A stretch of DNA of 64,000 bases, from assembly GCF_042477335.2 (NCBI RefSeq), contig NC_091248.1:119868501-119932500 (forward strand), written 5' to 3'. Position numbers and translations under genes: made by a program. Below the pieces are notes generated by a model. It searched no databases, was not told the DNA's origin, and worked only from the letters and a program-made list of their open reading frames with translations. This DNA comes from Ovis canadensis. Taxonomy: Eukaryota > Chordata > Mammalia > Artiodactyla > Bovidae. Numbering within the stretch: the first letter of the stretch is position 1; every line of letters starts with the position of its first letter. Positions 54,230 through 64,000 of this stretch are shown piece by piece.

Positions 54230-55715
54230 TCAGTTTATAACCTTGTTTTACATTTGTTTCTACTGAACAACATGTTGCTTAATATATATTATTGATTCAC
54301 TAATATTGACACACAGCCAACAGACTGTAACTCATGCCTGAAAGAAGTTTATCCAACAGGTATTTTAGATGATGACGCTTGCTTAATACTTATCTAGGCT
54401 TCCCTGGTAGCTCAGCTGGTAAAGAATCCACCTGCTGTGCAGGAGACCCTGGTTCAATTCCTGGGTTGGGAAGATCCCCTGGAGAAGGGAACGGCTACCT
54501 ACTCCCGTATTCTCACCTGGAGAATCCTCACAGAGGAGACTGGTGGGCTACAATCCATGGAGTTGCAAAGAGTCTGACAAGACTGAGCGACTAAGTATAG
54601 CACAAGCTTGTTTTCCCCATTAGGTACCTAACATTATTCCTGCACTTAGCACCAGGAGATCAGCATTTCAGCATTATGTTTGAGAGCCATCTTAAGCAGC
54701 AAAATCACCAACAAAATGCAAAGAAATGCCAAAACATGTTGCTAATTAGACAGCACAAGATATATTTATTTATGGTATAGGAGCTGCAACAAGAAGGCAG
54801 AGTTGTTGCCTTTACCTCAGTTGAGAACTGTGCTCCAGGTGACTTCAATTTTTCCTATGAGCATACATGCCCCTGTTGATTAATGGCCTCGAATGTGCTT
54901 GAAATTTTGATTTTGGAGCCACACAGAAGGTTTTGTAGATGAATGAGTAAGTGTAGAATGTGTGAATGATTTGACTACAGCATTCTCTTGTTGGGTTTAT
55001 TTGTTTTGTGTCACTTGAGGTAATGAATTAAACTACTAGGAACATTAAAACAGATCTTTGTGAGCATGTATTTTCAGTTCTTAGGTAAATACCTGGGAGT
55101 AGAATTGCTATGTCAAGGGGGTAGGTATATCCTTAGCTTTAAGAAGCTGGCGGAATCTTTCCTAATGCATTGTGTTAGTGTGCACTCCTTTCTGCTTCTG
55201 AAGTGTCGGTCTGGCTCCTGTGGCCTTAAACAACACTGGAGGGGCCTCTAAGGTCAATGAACCATGGCCTGAATTAGAGAAGCTGCTGGTGCAGTAGAGG
55301 TTCTGAGAGAAAATACCTCCCTCCCTCTGATTTCCTCCTGTGCCAGCAGCCTTGCTTCACATTCAATGAACAGTCAGGATAGGAATGATGATTGGAGCTC
55401 AGAGGCTAACAGTCAGTAACTGGGACAGCGGTGTCCTGGGCAGCTGGCAGCACAGTTCCCGTGGAGATGAGCACCTCTGGGATGTGTCTTTCATTCACCA
55501 CGTAGTTGCTGCCTCCTTGTATGTTAGTATCATTACTGGGAACTCACATGGTGAACACGGATATAAAAATTTCCTGCAACTTCCTGCAGAAATCTGTTGG
55601 GCTGGCCCCAATAGAATCTCATTTCAATAGATTATAGATAGATACAACTTTTTGGTGGGTGATGGATATCAGCTAAGATATGTAATATGATTTAGGAAGC
55701 TATTACTGTGGAAAC
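54230..55715 (+). repeat. Segmental duplication, unit 2, left part
   Basis: Partner of 40900-42655. Contains its own SINE at 54396-54602, which unit 1 lacks at that point. ORFs are chance. Confidence 0.85.
54396..54602 (+). mobile_element. Bov-tA-type SINE
   Basis: From 'ggcttccctggtagctcagc' to 'gacaagactgagcgactaag'. Confidence 0.93.
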
Positions 55716-56124
55716 GTATATGTTGCAGGTGAAGGTATTTATTGCAGCATCATTATACTGGTGAAAAACTGGAGAACATGCCATGTTCTTGAGCAAGGTA
55801 CTCAATAATTACACGGTGGTTATTTTCATAAGGAGAATATTTATTTAGTAATCACTTGAAATGTGAGAGAGTGCTAACATAGAAAGGTTTCATATGCAAA
55901 CAAACACAAACATAAATATAGAACAAAGAGAAAGTAGCAAGGCATTATGTTGGCTAAACTAGCAAGTAAAGTCCATATAAAGATATACATGTATATTGTA
56001 GAAAATTTTGTGTAGACATAATAGAAATTAATCATAGTATTTACATGTACAAGATGAATAGGAGAATCGTACACTGGTGAGGGGGAATTTGTTTTCTATT
56101 CCTCTATAAAATTTTATTTTCTAA
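55716..56124 (+). repeat. L1-like 3' fragment and AT-rich sequence, unit 2 only
   Basis: 'gtatttattgcagcatcatt' and 'ggtgaaaaactggagaac' resemble an L1 3' UTR in sense. The matching position in unit 1 is occupied by the antisense L1 nest. Confidence 0.5.
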
Positions 56125-57690
56125 CCAGGAGTTGTTTTAAATGAAAGTTGTTCTTAAAAAGGTAAATATAAATACTATAAATGTAATTTTACTATCTTAC
56201 TCAGCATCCCGGCTGCTCTCAGTTTTATATACTATTAATATTTGTGGGAGTCCGGTATATTGCTCCTTCTGCCTGTACCTCTCACTTCAGGCAGGTCAGG
56301 AAGGTGCCCTGGTAGCATTTAGCACCTAAGGGAATATAGGAATGAGCAGCACAGTTGGACTGCATGCAGGGTGGAGAGCCTGGAAGGGTCTGTGGCATTC
56401 ACAGGCTGTGGGGTTAGGGTGCATGGAAGTTTCTCCCTCGTCTTTCCCTCTTCCCAGGTTCCCATATCTGTGGTCAGAGTATCTGGTAGGTGGAATGCAG
56501 AGATCATCGGGAAAAGATGGGGTTCCTGGGGATTGGGATGAAGGAAAACTTTTGATAGAGGCTATTTGGTGGCTGTTGGGTTTTGATATGTTTTAGAGCC
56601 AGTTGAGGTGTCTTCTGTTTGTGGGTCACTAGGCTCTGCAGGGCTGAATGGAATCAGGGAGACACAGAAGAGAGCAGGGTCTGGCAATTTTTTGACTGTT
56701 TTGATGACAACCAGGACTTGGGGTCTGAGGGGAGGCCAGCTGGGTGCTGAGAAACACCTTGCCCCAGAGATTTCAAGTTTGCCCATTTAGAACTTTTCCA
56801 TGTTCTAAACTTGATTAGCCTCGAGAGGAAAAGGGAACAGTTTCTCTGACTCTATTTTCACTGATTCTCTAGGGATCCTCTGAACTTGACAGATTTAGTT
56901 AATCAGTGAATCAGTCTCTCTGGGGACAGACAGGTGAAGGAAAAAAGGAGAGAAAGACATAGAAAGCCATGGTTGGGCTCTCACAGCACTTTGATCACTA
57001 GACTTTCCCCTAAGGTGCTGGTGCGAGGTGTTCCCTCTTTCCCTGAGTGTGGAGAGAGCAATAGTTTGCTGTGACCAAAGGCCTTGCCCAGCACTCGTCA
57101 AGCAGGGGCACCCAGGGCTGACCACAGAGCCACAGAACTTTGCAGTCCAGTCCCCTTCTCTGGAGGTGAGTGTCTGCCAGTGGTTCCCCTCTGTGAAGGA
57201 GCTAGCAGGAGAGGATGAGGATAGGAAGTTCTGGGCTTTGCTACCATGTAGAAGAAAGACACCTGGAACATGAAGAATGGATTAGCGAGCTGCACGGTGA
57301 ACCCATTTCCTTCAGAGCAGAAAGCACATTTTGCTGTTCTGAGTGCTGGTGACAGACAGAGCTCTCTGACATGACCTGAGACCCTGCTCTCTCATGCCTC
57401 CCTATTTCTTCTGTGTATGCTTCCTGTTCTGTAGGGGATCCCCAGGAAGAGAGGCCACAGATTGACCAGACACGTCCTCTGTAAAGAGTGAAAGAGAGTC
57501 CTATCCTGTAAGCAGAAGGAAAAGCATGTCAGGATGGATACTCTTTGTTCATTCATTAACCTGTCTGTGACTCATTCACTGATTTATTTAGTGAATAAAT
57601 ATTAAAAGCATACTTGTTCACACTGTGTCAGGCTCTGTTCTAGGCACTGGAGGTGTCACGGTGAACAAGGAAGAAAACAATCTTTGTGGT
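56125..57690 (+). repeat. OR9A-cluster module (type I), unit 2, uninterrupted
   Basis: Cleanest copy of the type I module. Partner of 45983-46800 plus 47974-49165. Its 3' end contains an ancient repeat-like phrase ('ggctctgttctaggcactgg'). No convincing coding potential. Confidence 0.85.
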
Positions 57691-57851
57691 AGTTCAATTT
57701 CAGCTTCTGGTGAGAGCTAATAAGGGGAAAATACAGCTTCAAGAGAGAACAAAGTGTGAAGAGGCACATGTGTAGCTTTAGAAAGTCTGGAAGGGCCACA
57801 GGATTTGAGACCTTAGAGCAGCCAGCTGCAGGTGGTGAGGGCCTTGCTGCT

Positions 57852-58118
57852 ACTGCTGCTGGTAAGTCGTTTCAGTTGTGTCTGACTCTGTGCGACCCCA
57901 GAGACGGCAGCCCAGCAGGCTCCCCCGTCCCTGGGATTCTCAAGGCAAGAACACTGGAGTGGGTTGGCATTTCCTTCTCCAATGCATGTAAGTAAAAAGT
58001 GAGAGTGAAGTCACTCAGTCGTGTCTGACTCTTAGCAACCCCATGGACTGTAGCCCACCAGGCTCCTCTGTCCATGATATTTTCCGGGCCAGAGTACTGG
58101 AGTGAGGTGCAATTGCCT
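57852..58118 (-). mobile_element. Bov-A2 dimeric SINE, antisense
   Basis: 'ctgctgctggtaagtcg' to 'caattgccttcctcagg', two antisense monomers. The flanking words 'gtgagggcctt' (57834-57844 and 58125-58135) form the likely target duplication. Confidence 0.92.
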
Positions 58119-59164
58119 TCCTCAGGTGAGGGCCTTACCTTATTGAATTATCCAGTGGAGCTCAGGGTGATCCTTTTTGATATTTTCTGACAGTTTTCCT
58201 TATTTGTAGGACTCAGGAGACAATAGAGGACTTCGATGAGCAAATGTGGCCTGGGGACGTTTCCACACCTCCTATAGTACTCAGATAATAATGGGTTGAA
58301 GTAGGGATGCACTGCACCTTTGGATGTCTCTTCTTCCTAGAGCTACAAATCTGAAACTCCAGAAGGCCAGCAGTTGCTACCATTAAATCATAGCTCCTTT
58401 CTAGTTTCTGGTCCGAGATTATGCAGTAGGGACGGGAGTGATGGAAGCTGGCAAAGACAGTCCCAGCCTCTTCACTCTTCCTGTTCCCCTACATTCTGCA
58501 GTCCCCTGGTGACAAGAGGAATCATCAGTCTGAGCTGGAAATCACTAACTAGGTTCTGCTGAAGCTCTTCCTGTTAGGAGGAGACACACTGAGTGAAATG
58601 GGAGAGAGAAAGGGACTTTTTTCATAGGAATAAGGAGGAAGAAATGGAGAGCTCCCTCCAGGGAGGCTGCTGCCCAGAAGTCAGGAAAAGACTCAATAGT
58701 TTGTCTCAAAACAGCTCTTGTCTTAGGCCATCGACCCCATCTCCCTGCCTGTCATCCTTCCCAAGAGGCAGAAATGATACAGACAACTGAATTGAAATCT
58801 TTAAAGGGAAGATAAGGCAAATGAATCTGCATTCAAAGGAAGGAAGGAGAAGGAACCATGTCTCAGTGAGACTGACTAGGAATACTTTCTTGTAGCTGCT
58901 GAGGTGCAGCAGTTATCTCAGGGCATGGATGTCAGAGACAGATTACGACACTCGGAATGGAAGGGTCATGATGTAGGTCATGATGTCGTGGCCAGGGAAT
59001 TAGACAAGGTGGTGAGGGATGGTGGCAGAGCTGGAGTCCAAATGTCCAGTGAATTGAGAGACAAATGTGATTCTTGGTTTGGTGTGTCCTTATAATGATA
59101 CTGGTGATTATTTCTTATCTTACTGGAGATACACACTTATCTTCATATATTATATGTTTGTTAT
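58119..59164 (+). repeat. 5' flank of the second intact OR9A gene
   Basis: Collinear in part with 28069-28570 and 28790-28930 upstream of OR9A4 ('actcggaatggaagg' against 'attcagaatggaagg') and with 52000-52660. It should contain the promoter and non-coding first exon; none was recognised. Confidence 0.65.
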
Positions 59165-59167
59165 TTT

Positions 59168-59368
59168 TCAGTCACTAAGTCGTGTCCGACTCTCTGTGAC
59201 CCCACGGACTGTAGGCCACCATCCTCCTCTGTCTGTGGGATTTCCCAGGCAAGATCCTGGAGGGAGTTGCCATTTTCTTCTCCAGGCGTCTTCCTGGATC
59301 CAGTATCTAACCTGTTTCTCTCACGATGGCAGGCATATTCTTTACCACTGAACCACCAGGGAAGCCCA
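59168..59368 (-). mobile_element. Bov-tA-type SINE, antisense, in the OR 5' flank
   Basis: 'cagtcactaagtcgtgtccg' to 'accactgaaccaccaggg'. Not present at this position upstream of OR9A4, which has its own SINE. Confidence 0.92.
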
Positions 59369-59522
59369 CATATTGTTTATAAAACATTTAACATCAACTT
59401 TGTACTGAGAATAGTGAAATATGAACCCAGCTGGTCATTCTGTGGAGCCTGAAAGAGCAAGAGATAATATCCTGTCAACCTGTGAATGTCTTTAGTGCGT
59501 TGAAATTAGCAGCATGTTGTCT

Positions 59523-59538
59523 CTCCTTTGCCCTCCAG
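59523..59538 (+). promoter_or_regulatory. Predicted splice acceptor before the OR start codon
   Basis: Tract 'ctcctttgccctccag' ends at 59538, 30 bases before ATG 59569, at the same relative position as in OR9A4. Confidence 0.7.
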
Positions 59539-59568
59539 ATTTCAAAAAGAGAAGAAGCACCCAGCTAA

Positions 59569-60513
59569 ATGTTGAAAAATTACTCTAGCACCACGGAATT
59601 TTATCTCCTTGGTTTCCCTGGCTCTAAAGAACTACGTGATATTCTTTTTGCCACTTTCTTTTCCTTTTACTTGGTGACAATGGTGGGAAATATCCTCATT
59701 ATTGTGGTTGTCTGTGTTGATAAACGTCTGCAGACCCCCATGTATTTCTTCCTGGGTCACCTCTCTGTCCTAGAGATGCTGACCACAACCGTGACTGTCC
59801 CCTTGATGCTCTGGGGTCTGCTACTTCCTGGGATGCAGGCAATATCCTTGACAGCCTGTTGTGTACAACTGTATCTGTACCTGTCTTTGGGAATATCGGA
59901 GTTCATATTATTTGCTGCGATGGCTGTGGATCGTTATGTGGCTGTCTGTAACCCTCTGCGGTACATCATCATTATGAACAGCCATACCTGTCTCTGGGTG
60001 GTAGTTGTGTCCTGGGTATTTGGCTTCCTGTTTGAAATCTGGCCAGTCTATGCCACGTTTCATCTTACTTTCTGCAAATCAAATGTGCTAGACCATTTTT
60101 ACTGTGACCGAGGACAGCTATTCAAGCTATCATGTGATAATAGCCTTTTCACTGAATTTATTCTTTTTTTAATGGCCGTTTTTGTACTTTTTGGTTCTTT
60201 GATCCCTACAATTGTCTCCTACACCTGCATCATCTCCACCATCCTCAAGATCCCTTCAGGATCTGGCTGCTGGAAAGCCTTCTCTACATGTGCCTCCCAC
60301 TTCACCTGTGTCGTGATCGGCTACAGCAGCTGTTTGTTCCTCTATGTGAAACCCAAGCAAACGCAGGCCGCTGAGTACAACAGGGTAGCATCACTGATGG
60401 TGGTAGTGGTGAACCCTTTTCTGAACCCTTTTATCTTCACCCTCCGAAATGACAAATTCACAGAGGTGTTTCGAGGTGCCATGAAAAGCTTCTATCGACT
60501 CCTCAAGGCTTAG
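59569..60513 (+). CDS. Olfactory receptor, OR9A family, intact
   Basis: 314 residues in one exon, the same length as the OR9A4 copy, with landmarks at the same positions: Asn4 glycosylation site (NYSS), GN (40-41), PMYFFL (57-62), Cys97, MAVDRYVAVCNPLRY (118-132), Cys-rich loop 2 'HFYCDRGQLFKLSCD', SY in TM5, KAFSTCASH, and NPFLNPFIFTLRN in TM7. It differs from OR9A4 most in TM3-TM4 and the extracellular loop 2 start ('GISEFILFAAM', 'FEIWPVYATFHL'), the region that shapes ligand binding, while TM5-TM7 are almost identical. It resembles remembered human OR9A2 in places, but orthology (OR9A2, OR9A1P or a ruminant-specific copy) cannot be settled here. Start chosen by the acceptor and by length. 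Confidence 0.95.
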   Translation: MLKNYSSTTEFYLLGFPGSKELRDILFATFFSFYLVTMVGNILIIVVVCVDKRLQTPMYFFLGHLSVLEMLTTTVTVPLMLWGLLLPGMQAISLTACCVQLYLYLSLGISEFILFAAMAVDRYVAVCNPLRYIIIMNSHTCLWVVVVSWVFGFLFEIWPVYATFHLTFCKSNVLDHFYCDRGQLFKLSCDNSLFTEFILFLMAVFVLFGSLIPTIVSYTCIISTILKIPSGSGCWKAFSTCASHFTCVVIGYSSCLFLYVKPKQTQAAEYNRVASLMVVVVNPFLNPFIFTLRNDKFTEVFRGAMKSFYRLLKA

Positions 60514-60712
60514 CTGTTGTAAGGACCGCCATGGATTCATCATCTTGGGCCTGAGTAAGCTGAGAGCTCTGATTCAAATCTGAAATAGTCATTTTCATCA
60601 TCAAGTAGTTTATGGTCTATGATGTAACTTTTAGCTTTTGATAATCACTTCCTTATTTTTCACTGGATACATTCATTTATACATATTATTCTAGTTAAAA
60701 CACACCTTGCAA

Positions 60713-60718
60713 AATAAA
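60713..60718 (+). terminator. Candidate polyadenylation signal of the second OR gene
   Basis: AATAAA in 'ccttgcaaaataaattt', 200 bases after the stop; the same context follows the other two OR9A copies. Confidence 0.55.
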
Positions 60719-60726
60719 TTTAATAG

Positions 60727-61022
60727 GACTTACCAGATGATCCAGTGGTAAAGAATCCACCTGTCAATGCAGGAGACCTGGTTTCAATACCTGGCCCAGA
60801 ATATCCAACGTGCCATGGGCAACTAAGCTTGTGTACCACAAATACTGAAGCCTCTGTGCCCTAGAGCCTGTGCTCTGCAAAAGAGAAGCCATCACAATAA
60901 GAAATCTGAGCTCCAACTAGAGAGTAGCCATGCCTCACCCCAACTAGCTAAAGCCCGTGTGTAGCAAAAAGACTCAGCACAGCCAAAAAAATAATAATAA
61001 ATAAAAACAAAACAAATAACAT
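60727..61022 (+). mobile_element. CHR-type SINE, orthologous to 49775-50078
   Basis: Same borders and same A-rich tail as in unit 1, duplicated with the surrounding DNA. Starts 10 bases after the AATAAA signal. Confidence 0.88.
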
Positions 61023-62993
61023 AAAATAAAGAAAATAAATTTAACAACTAAAAATGTGAAAGATGTTCATGGTTTTTAAAACAACGTTGAGATATTTGAA
61101 TGTGAAGTGTGTAGAAAAGAATCAATTCTCTGACAGCTGACCTAAATGTTTGAATCTAGGTGCTGGGTCATCTTTACCTATATTATCCTGTGTTTCCCTG
61201 TTTTCTCAAAGTGTCAGCTTACCATATGATTTCCATGAGTGATGCCAAGTCCAACTCCAGGGTTTTACCTTTTCTTGAGGCTTCTGGCCCAAGGTGCAAC
61301 ACTGATAGTGCCTTCCTTGAATTTTTATTAACCAGTAGTTGTAAGAGGAATTCACGCTTTACCAACATCAAGGTTGAATGTGTTAATACAGACAAATCTC
61401 TATCTATAATACTAGAAGTTTAGTTTGTGAAAATATTTAGCTCTAGGAAATGGATCAGAAGACTCAAGCAGATGGGGGGAAGGACACTGATGTTCCATCA
61501 TTCTATTTGATTTTTGACTATGACTTGTGTTCATTTTATGAAAAATGGCATTTGTTTTTGCAAATGTAATAATAAATATTTCAGATGTGATTTTGCAGTT
61601 TTACTTACCATCTCAGCCATTCTCACTTTTATGTAGCATTTTTGGGATTAATTTTGAATGTTTTTTAAACCTTTATCCCTCCATCCTAGCAGCTGAGGTT
61701 TTTGAGCAGGGCTCCAAAACCCAATCGCATTTGAGGACCTAGAGGGAAATGTATGGCTGAACAACCCCACTTGGAATGCATGCATGCTGGAGAGATGGGA
61801 ATGAGCCAGGGCATTAACACATTGGCGGTAGAGTAGGTGGCAGATTCTCTCTGTGGATCTCTGACCAGGATCCATAAATATGACCAGAGGGTGTGTGGTC
61901 CAGAGAGGGCAGAGAACATCTGGGAAAGATGGGCTTCTTATAACCCTGGAGATGAAGACAGAATCTGGACAGACCATTTGGCCACTAGGTTTTTGACAAG
62001 CATCTTGAATCCACTGGTGGGTTCACAGCTTGTGGGTGGCTTAGGCTCTGTAGGGCTCCATGTAGTCAGGAAGAAGCACATAGCAGCTGTGTTGGCTGAT
62101 TGTGACAGCTGGGAATGTGTGGTAGTGGGTAAGGAAGGTCCAGGGAGTAAGGCGGCCTGGGTGTTGAGAAGCTCCTGACTGGGAGCTTTCAGTTTTGCCC
62201 ACTGCACAAAAACATCCATGGTCTCCAACTTGATTAGCCTCAGGTGGGAAGAGTGGAAAATTTTCAGCTTTTCCTTGACTATATCCCTAGTGTGTCTCTT
62301 AACCTGTTCAAATTTTTTCCTCAGTGAATAACTATCCTTGAGGGTAGACAAGGAAGAGGAGGAAAGAGGCAGAGAGAATGAGAGACAGGGAGACAATCTG
62401 ATTCCTCTTAGCACCATTATTTCTGTACTTCTTTAAGGTTCTGTGCTTGGCTAGTTATTCCTCATTATGAGTGAAGACAGCAGAATCAGAATGTCTCCCA
62501 AGCATTGCCTTGTATTAGCCATGTAGGGGTGGTGGTTGATGGCTGAAGGGCAGGTGACTTTTTAGTCCTTCCCCTTCTCTTGAAATGAATGTCTTAGAAG
62601 CGATTCTCCTCTTGAAGGAGAGAATAGCAAAGCATCTCTTTGGGAAGCCTGAGCTGGGCTGGCTTCTCAAACAAGGAGTAAAGTGAGGCAGCTGCAGAGT
62701 AGATCAGCTGTACTTCAGATCATCCCTCCATAGCAAAGAGCAGGGTGAGGATGCGCAGTGCTGGGTGTAGGCCCAGCCCTCTGCGTGAGAGACCACAACC
62801 CTGCTCCCTCTTCATCTCTTCTTTATGCCACTTCTCAGTTTGTAACGGGTCTGCAGCAAGAGAGATTGCAAGTTGAGTGGACATGCTTTAGGAAAGAGTG
62901 AGTGGAGGGAATGCTAGTCAGGTTGGATATTCTTTTCTATTGTATTGTTCTTTAATCTACTGATTGATATATTCACTGAATAATATTTATAGA

Positions 62994-63563
62994 GTGCTGG
63001 GAGCCAGCATGAGGAACTCCGCCCATGGCAAAGGTCATGAGGAAGGAGGCTTCGGCATATGCAAAGGTGGATCAAGCCTCAGGAAACCCCCCCCGTTCCC
63101 GAGCATCTGCCCCCAAAACCAGAGTCTGCCTACTTTATTGTTTTATGCTCTCACCTACACCTCTGACTTTATGGGGGGCTTTCCCCCATCACCTCTCTTG
63201 GAGGAGTTAACCTACTGCTCCAGTTAATAAAAATTCCTGGGCGTGACAAGAGTGTTTCAACTTATGAACTCCTCTGAAGGTTATCTAGCCTGCCTGTACA
63301 GGTTCGTCCGGCCACATGTGATTGTTTACAGCCTCCCAACTGTGAGAGGCACGAGATGTTTTAGACTTACTAAAGGCAGATTCTTTTAGGAAGTTAGAAA
63401 TTATTAGTATAGTGGGTTAATTAGGAATTGTATTGGTGAAGGGTTTTTCATTTGTTGAGCCAATATTTGCTGCTAAGTCTCCATATTCCCTGCCCTTATA
63501 ATGAATATATAACTAGCATATAGGAGAAATAAGTATTAACCTTTAGATTAATCATGTTAACCT
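62994..63563 (+). mobile_element. ERV LTR, class II (ERVK-like, bovine BTLTR1-type)
   Basis: Starts 'tgctgggagccagcatgagg' and includes 'aatgctctcacc'-type U3 sequence, 'ggagttaacctactgctcc', a TATA or polyA-like 'ttaataaaaattcc' and 'gcctcccaactgtgagagg'. I recognise the general pattern of a common bovine ERVK LTR. The right edge is unclear because a BovB follows. No internal genes. Confidence 0.65.
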
Positions 63564-63564
63564 T

Positions 63565-64000
63565 CAGTTCAGTTCAGTTCAGTTCAGTCACTCAGTCGTA
63601 TCTGACTCTTTGCGACCCCATGAATTGCAGCATGCCAGGCCTCCCTCTCCATCACCAACTCCCGGAGTTCACTCAGACTTGCGTCCATTGAGTCAGTGAT
63701 GCCATTCAGCCATCTCATCCTCTGTCACCCCCTTCTTCTTCTACCCCTAATCCCTCCCAGCATCAAAGTCTTTTCCAATGAGTCAGCTCTTTGCATGAGG
63801 TGGCCAAAGTATTGGAGTTTCAGCTTTAGCATCATTCCTTCCAAAGAAATCCCAGGGTTGATCTCCTTCAGAATGGACTGGTTGGATTTCCTTTCAGTCC
63901 AAGGGACTCTCAAGAGTCTTCTCCAACACTACAGTTCAAAAGCATCAATTCTTCAGCGCTCAGCCTTCTTCACAGTCCAACTCTCACATCCATACATGAC
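63565..64000 (-). mobile_element. BovB LINE 3' part, antisense, continues past the window
   Basis: 3' end at 63565 with four 'ttcag' units, running through 'agcatgccaggcctccc' into the RT region and cut by the window edge. Confidence 0.95.

Larger units (their letters stand above)
60514..62993 (+). repeat. OR 3' flank and OR9A-cluster module (type II), unit 2
   Basis: High-identity partner of 49555-51920. It ends at 62993, where an LTR begins in place of the expected '..gtacacatattgtcagac' sequence. Confidence 0.9.

Noticed and set aside
61837-62178. Matching + strand ORFs of 113-114 codons in two duplicated modules (also 50701-51045)
   Set aside because: The copies are nearly identical DNA, so shared openness is expected; the third copy (25919) diverges, with no sign of protein conservation.

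Overview
The window is mammalian nuclear DNA from a ruminant, most likely a bovid. The evidence is the dense BovB (RTE-type) LINEs, ruminant tRNA-derived SINEs (Bov-tA and Bov-A2 type, plus older cetartiodactyl CHR-type copies), bovine-type L1 3' ends and ruminant ERV LTRs. There are no bacterial-style operons, CRISPR arrays or plasmid features. Most apparent ORFs are pieces of BovB reverse transcriptase or read-through of SINEs.

Real gene content is small and all on the + strand. (1) 6927-15423: four in-frame exons of a trypsin-X family serine-protease homologue (PRSS37/PRSS58-like). The splice phases agree perfectly, but the catalytic serine is replaced by threonine, so it is probably a pseudoprotease. 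Its signal-peptide exon was not found. (2) 19800-21449: a full-length processed copy of PPP6C (protein phosphatase 6 catalytic subunit) with an intact 305-codon frame, poly-A tail and target-site duplication. (3) 29222-30166: an intact olfactory receptor, OR9A4-like. (4) 59569-60513: a second intact OR9A-family receptor. Between them lie two OR relics: a 5'-deleted pseudogene (49168-49554) and a tiny 3' remnant (53785-53926). The pairing of a PRSS37-type gene with OR9A genes matches the order remembered for human 7q34.

Layout: 1-6.9 kb is intergenic or intron-1 sequence holding a remarkable nest: a tandemly duplicated A-SINE-B segment whose second copy took a BovB insertion and was then inverted in place. 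7.1-13.7 kb is a repeat-filled intron (L1, BovB, SINEs). 13.7-15.4 kb holds the remaining protease exons, followed by a young L1 3' end. 16-19.4 kb is mostly unassigned. 19.8-21.4 kb is the PPP6C retrocopy. 22-28 kb is BovB, L1 and SINE plus the first copy of an intergenic module. 29-30.7 kb is OR9A4. 31-40.9 kb is BovB-rich, including the longest BovB copy (35.1-37.9 kb) and a solo LTR (39975-40500). 40.9-52 kb and 54.2-63 kb are two diverged copies of a segmental duplication, each carrying one OR9A gene or remnant. The last kilobase is an ERV LTR followed by a BovB.

The biology is local gene-family evolution: an OR9A array expanding by tandem duplication beside a trypsin-X gene, with later deletions killing some copies and retroelements enlarging the spaces. 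I found no convincing novel molecular system. The most informative items are the pseudoprotease, the intact PPP6C retrocopy, the reconstructed inversion, and the repeated module that accompanies the OR genes. Repeat family names are from recognition by eye, and nearly all boundaries without a visible target-site duplication are accurate to about 10-30 bases.
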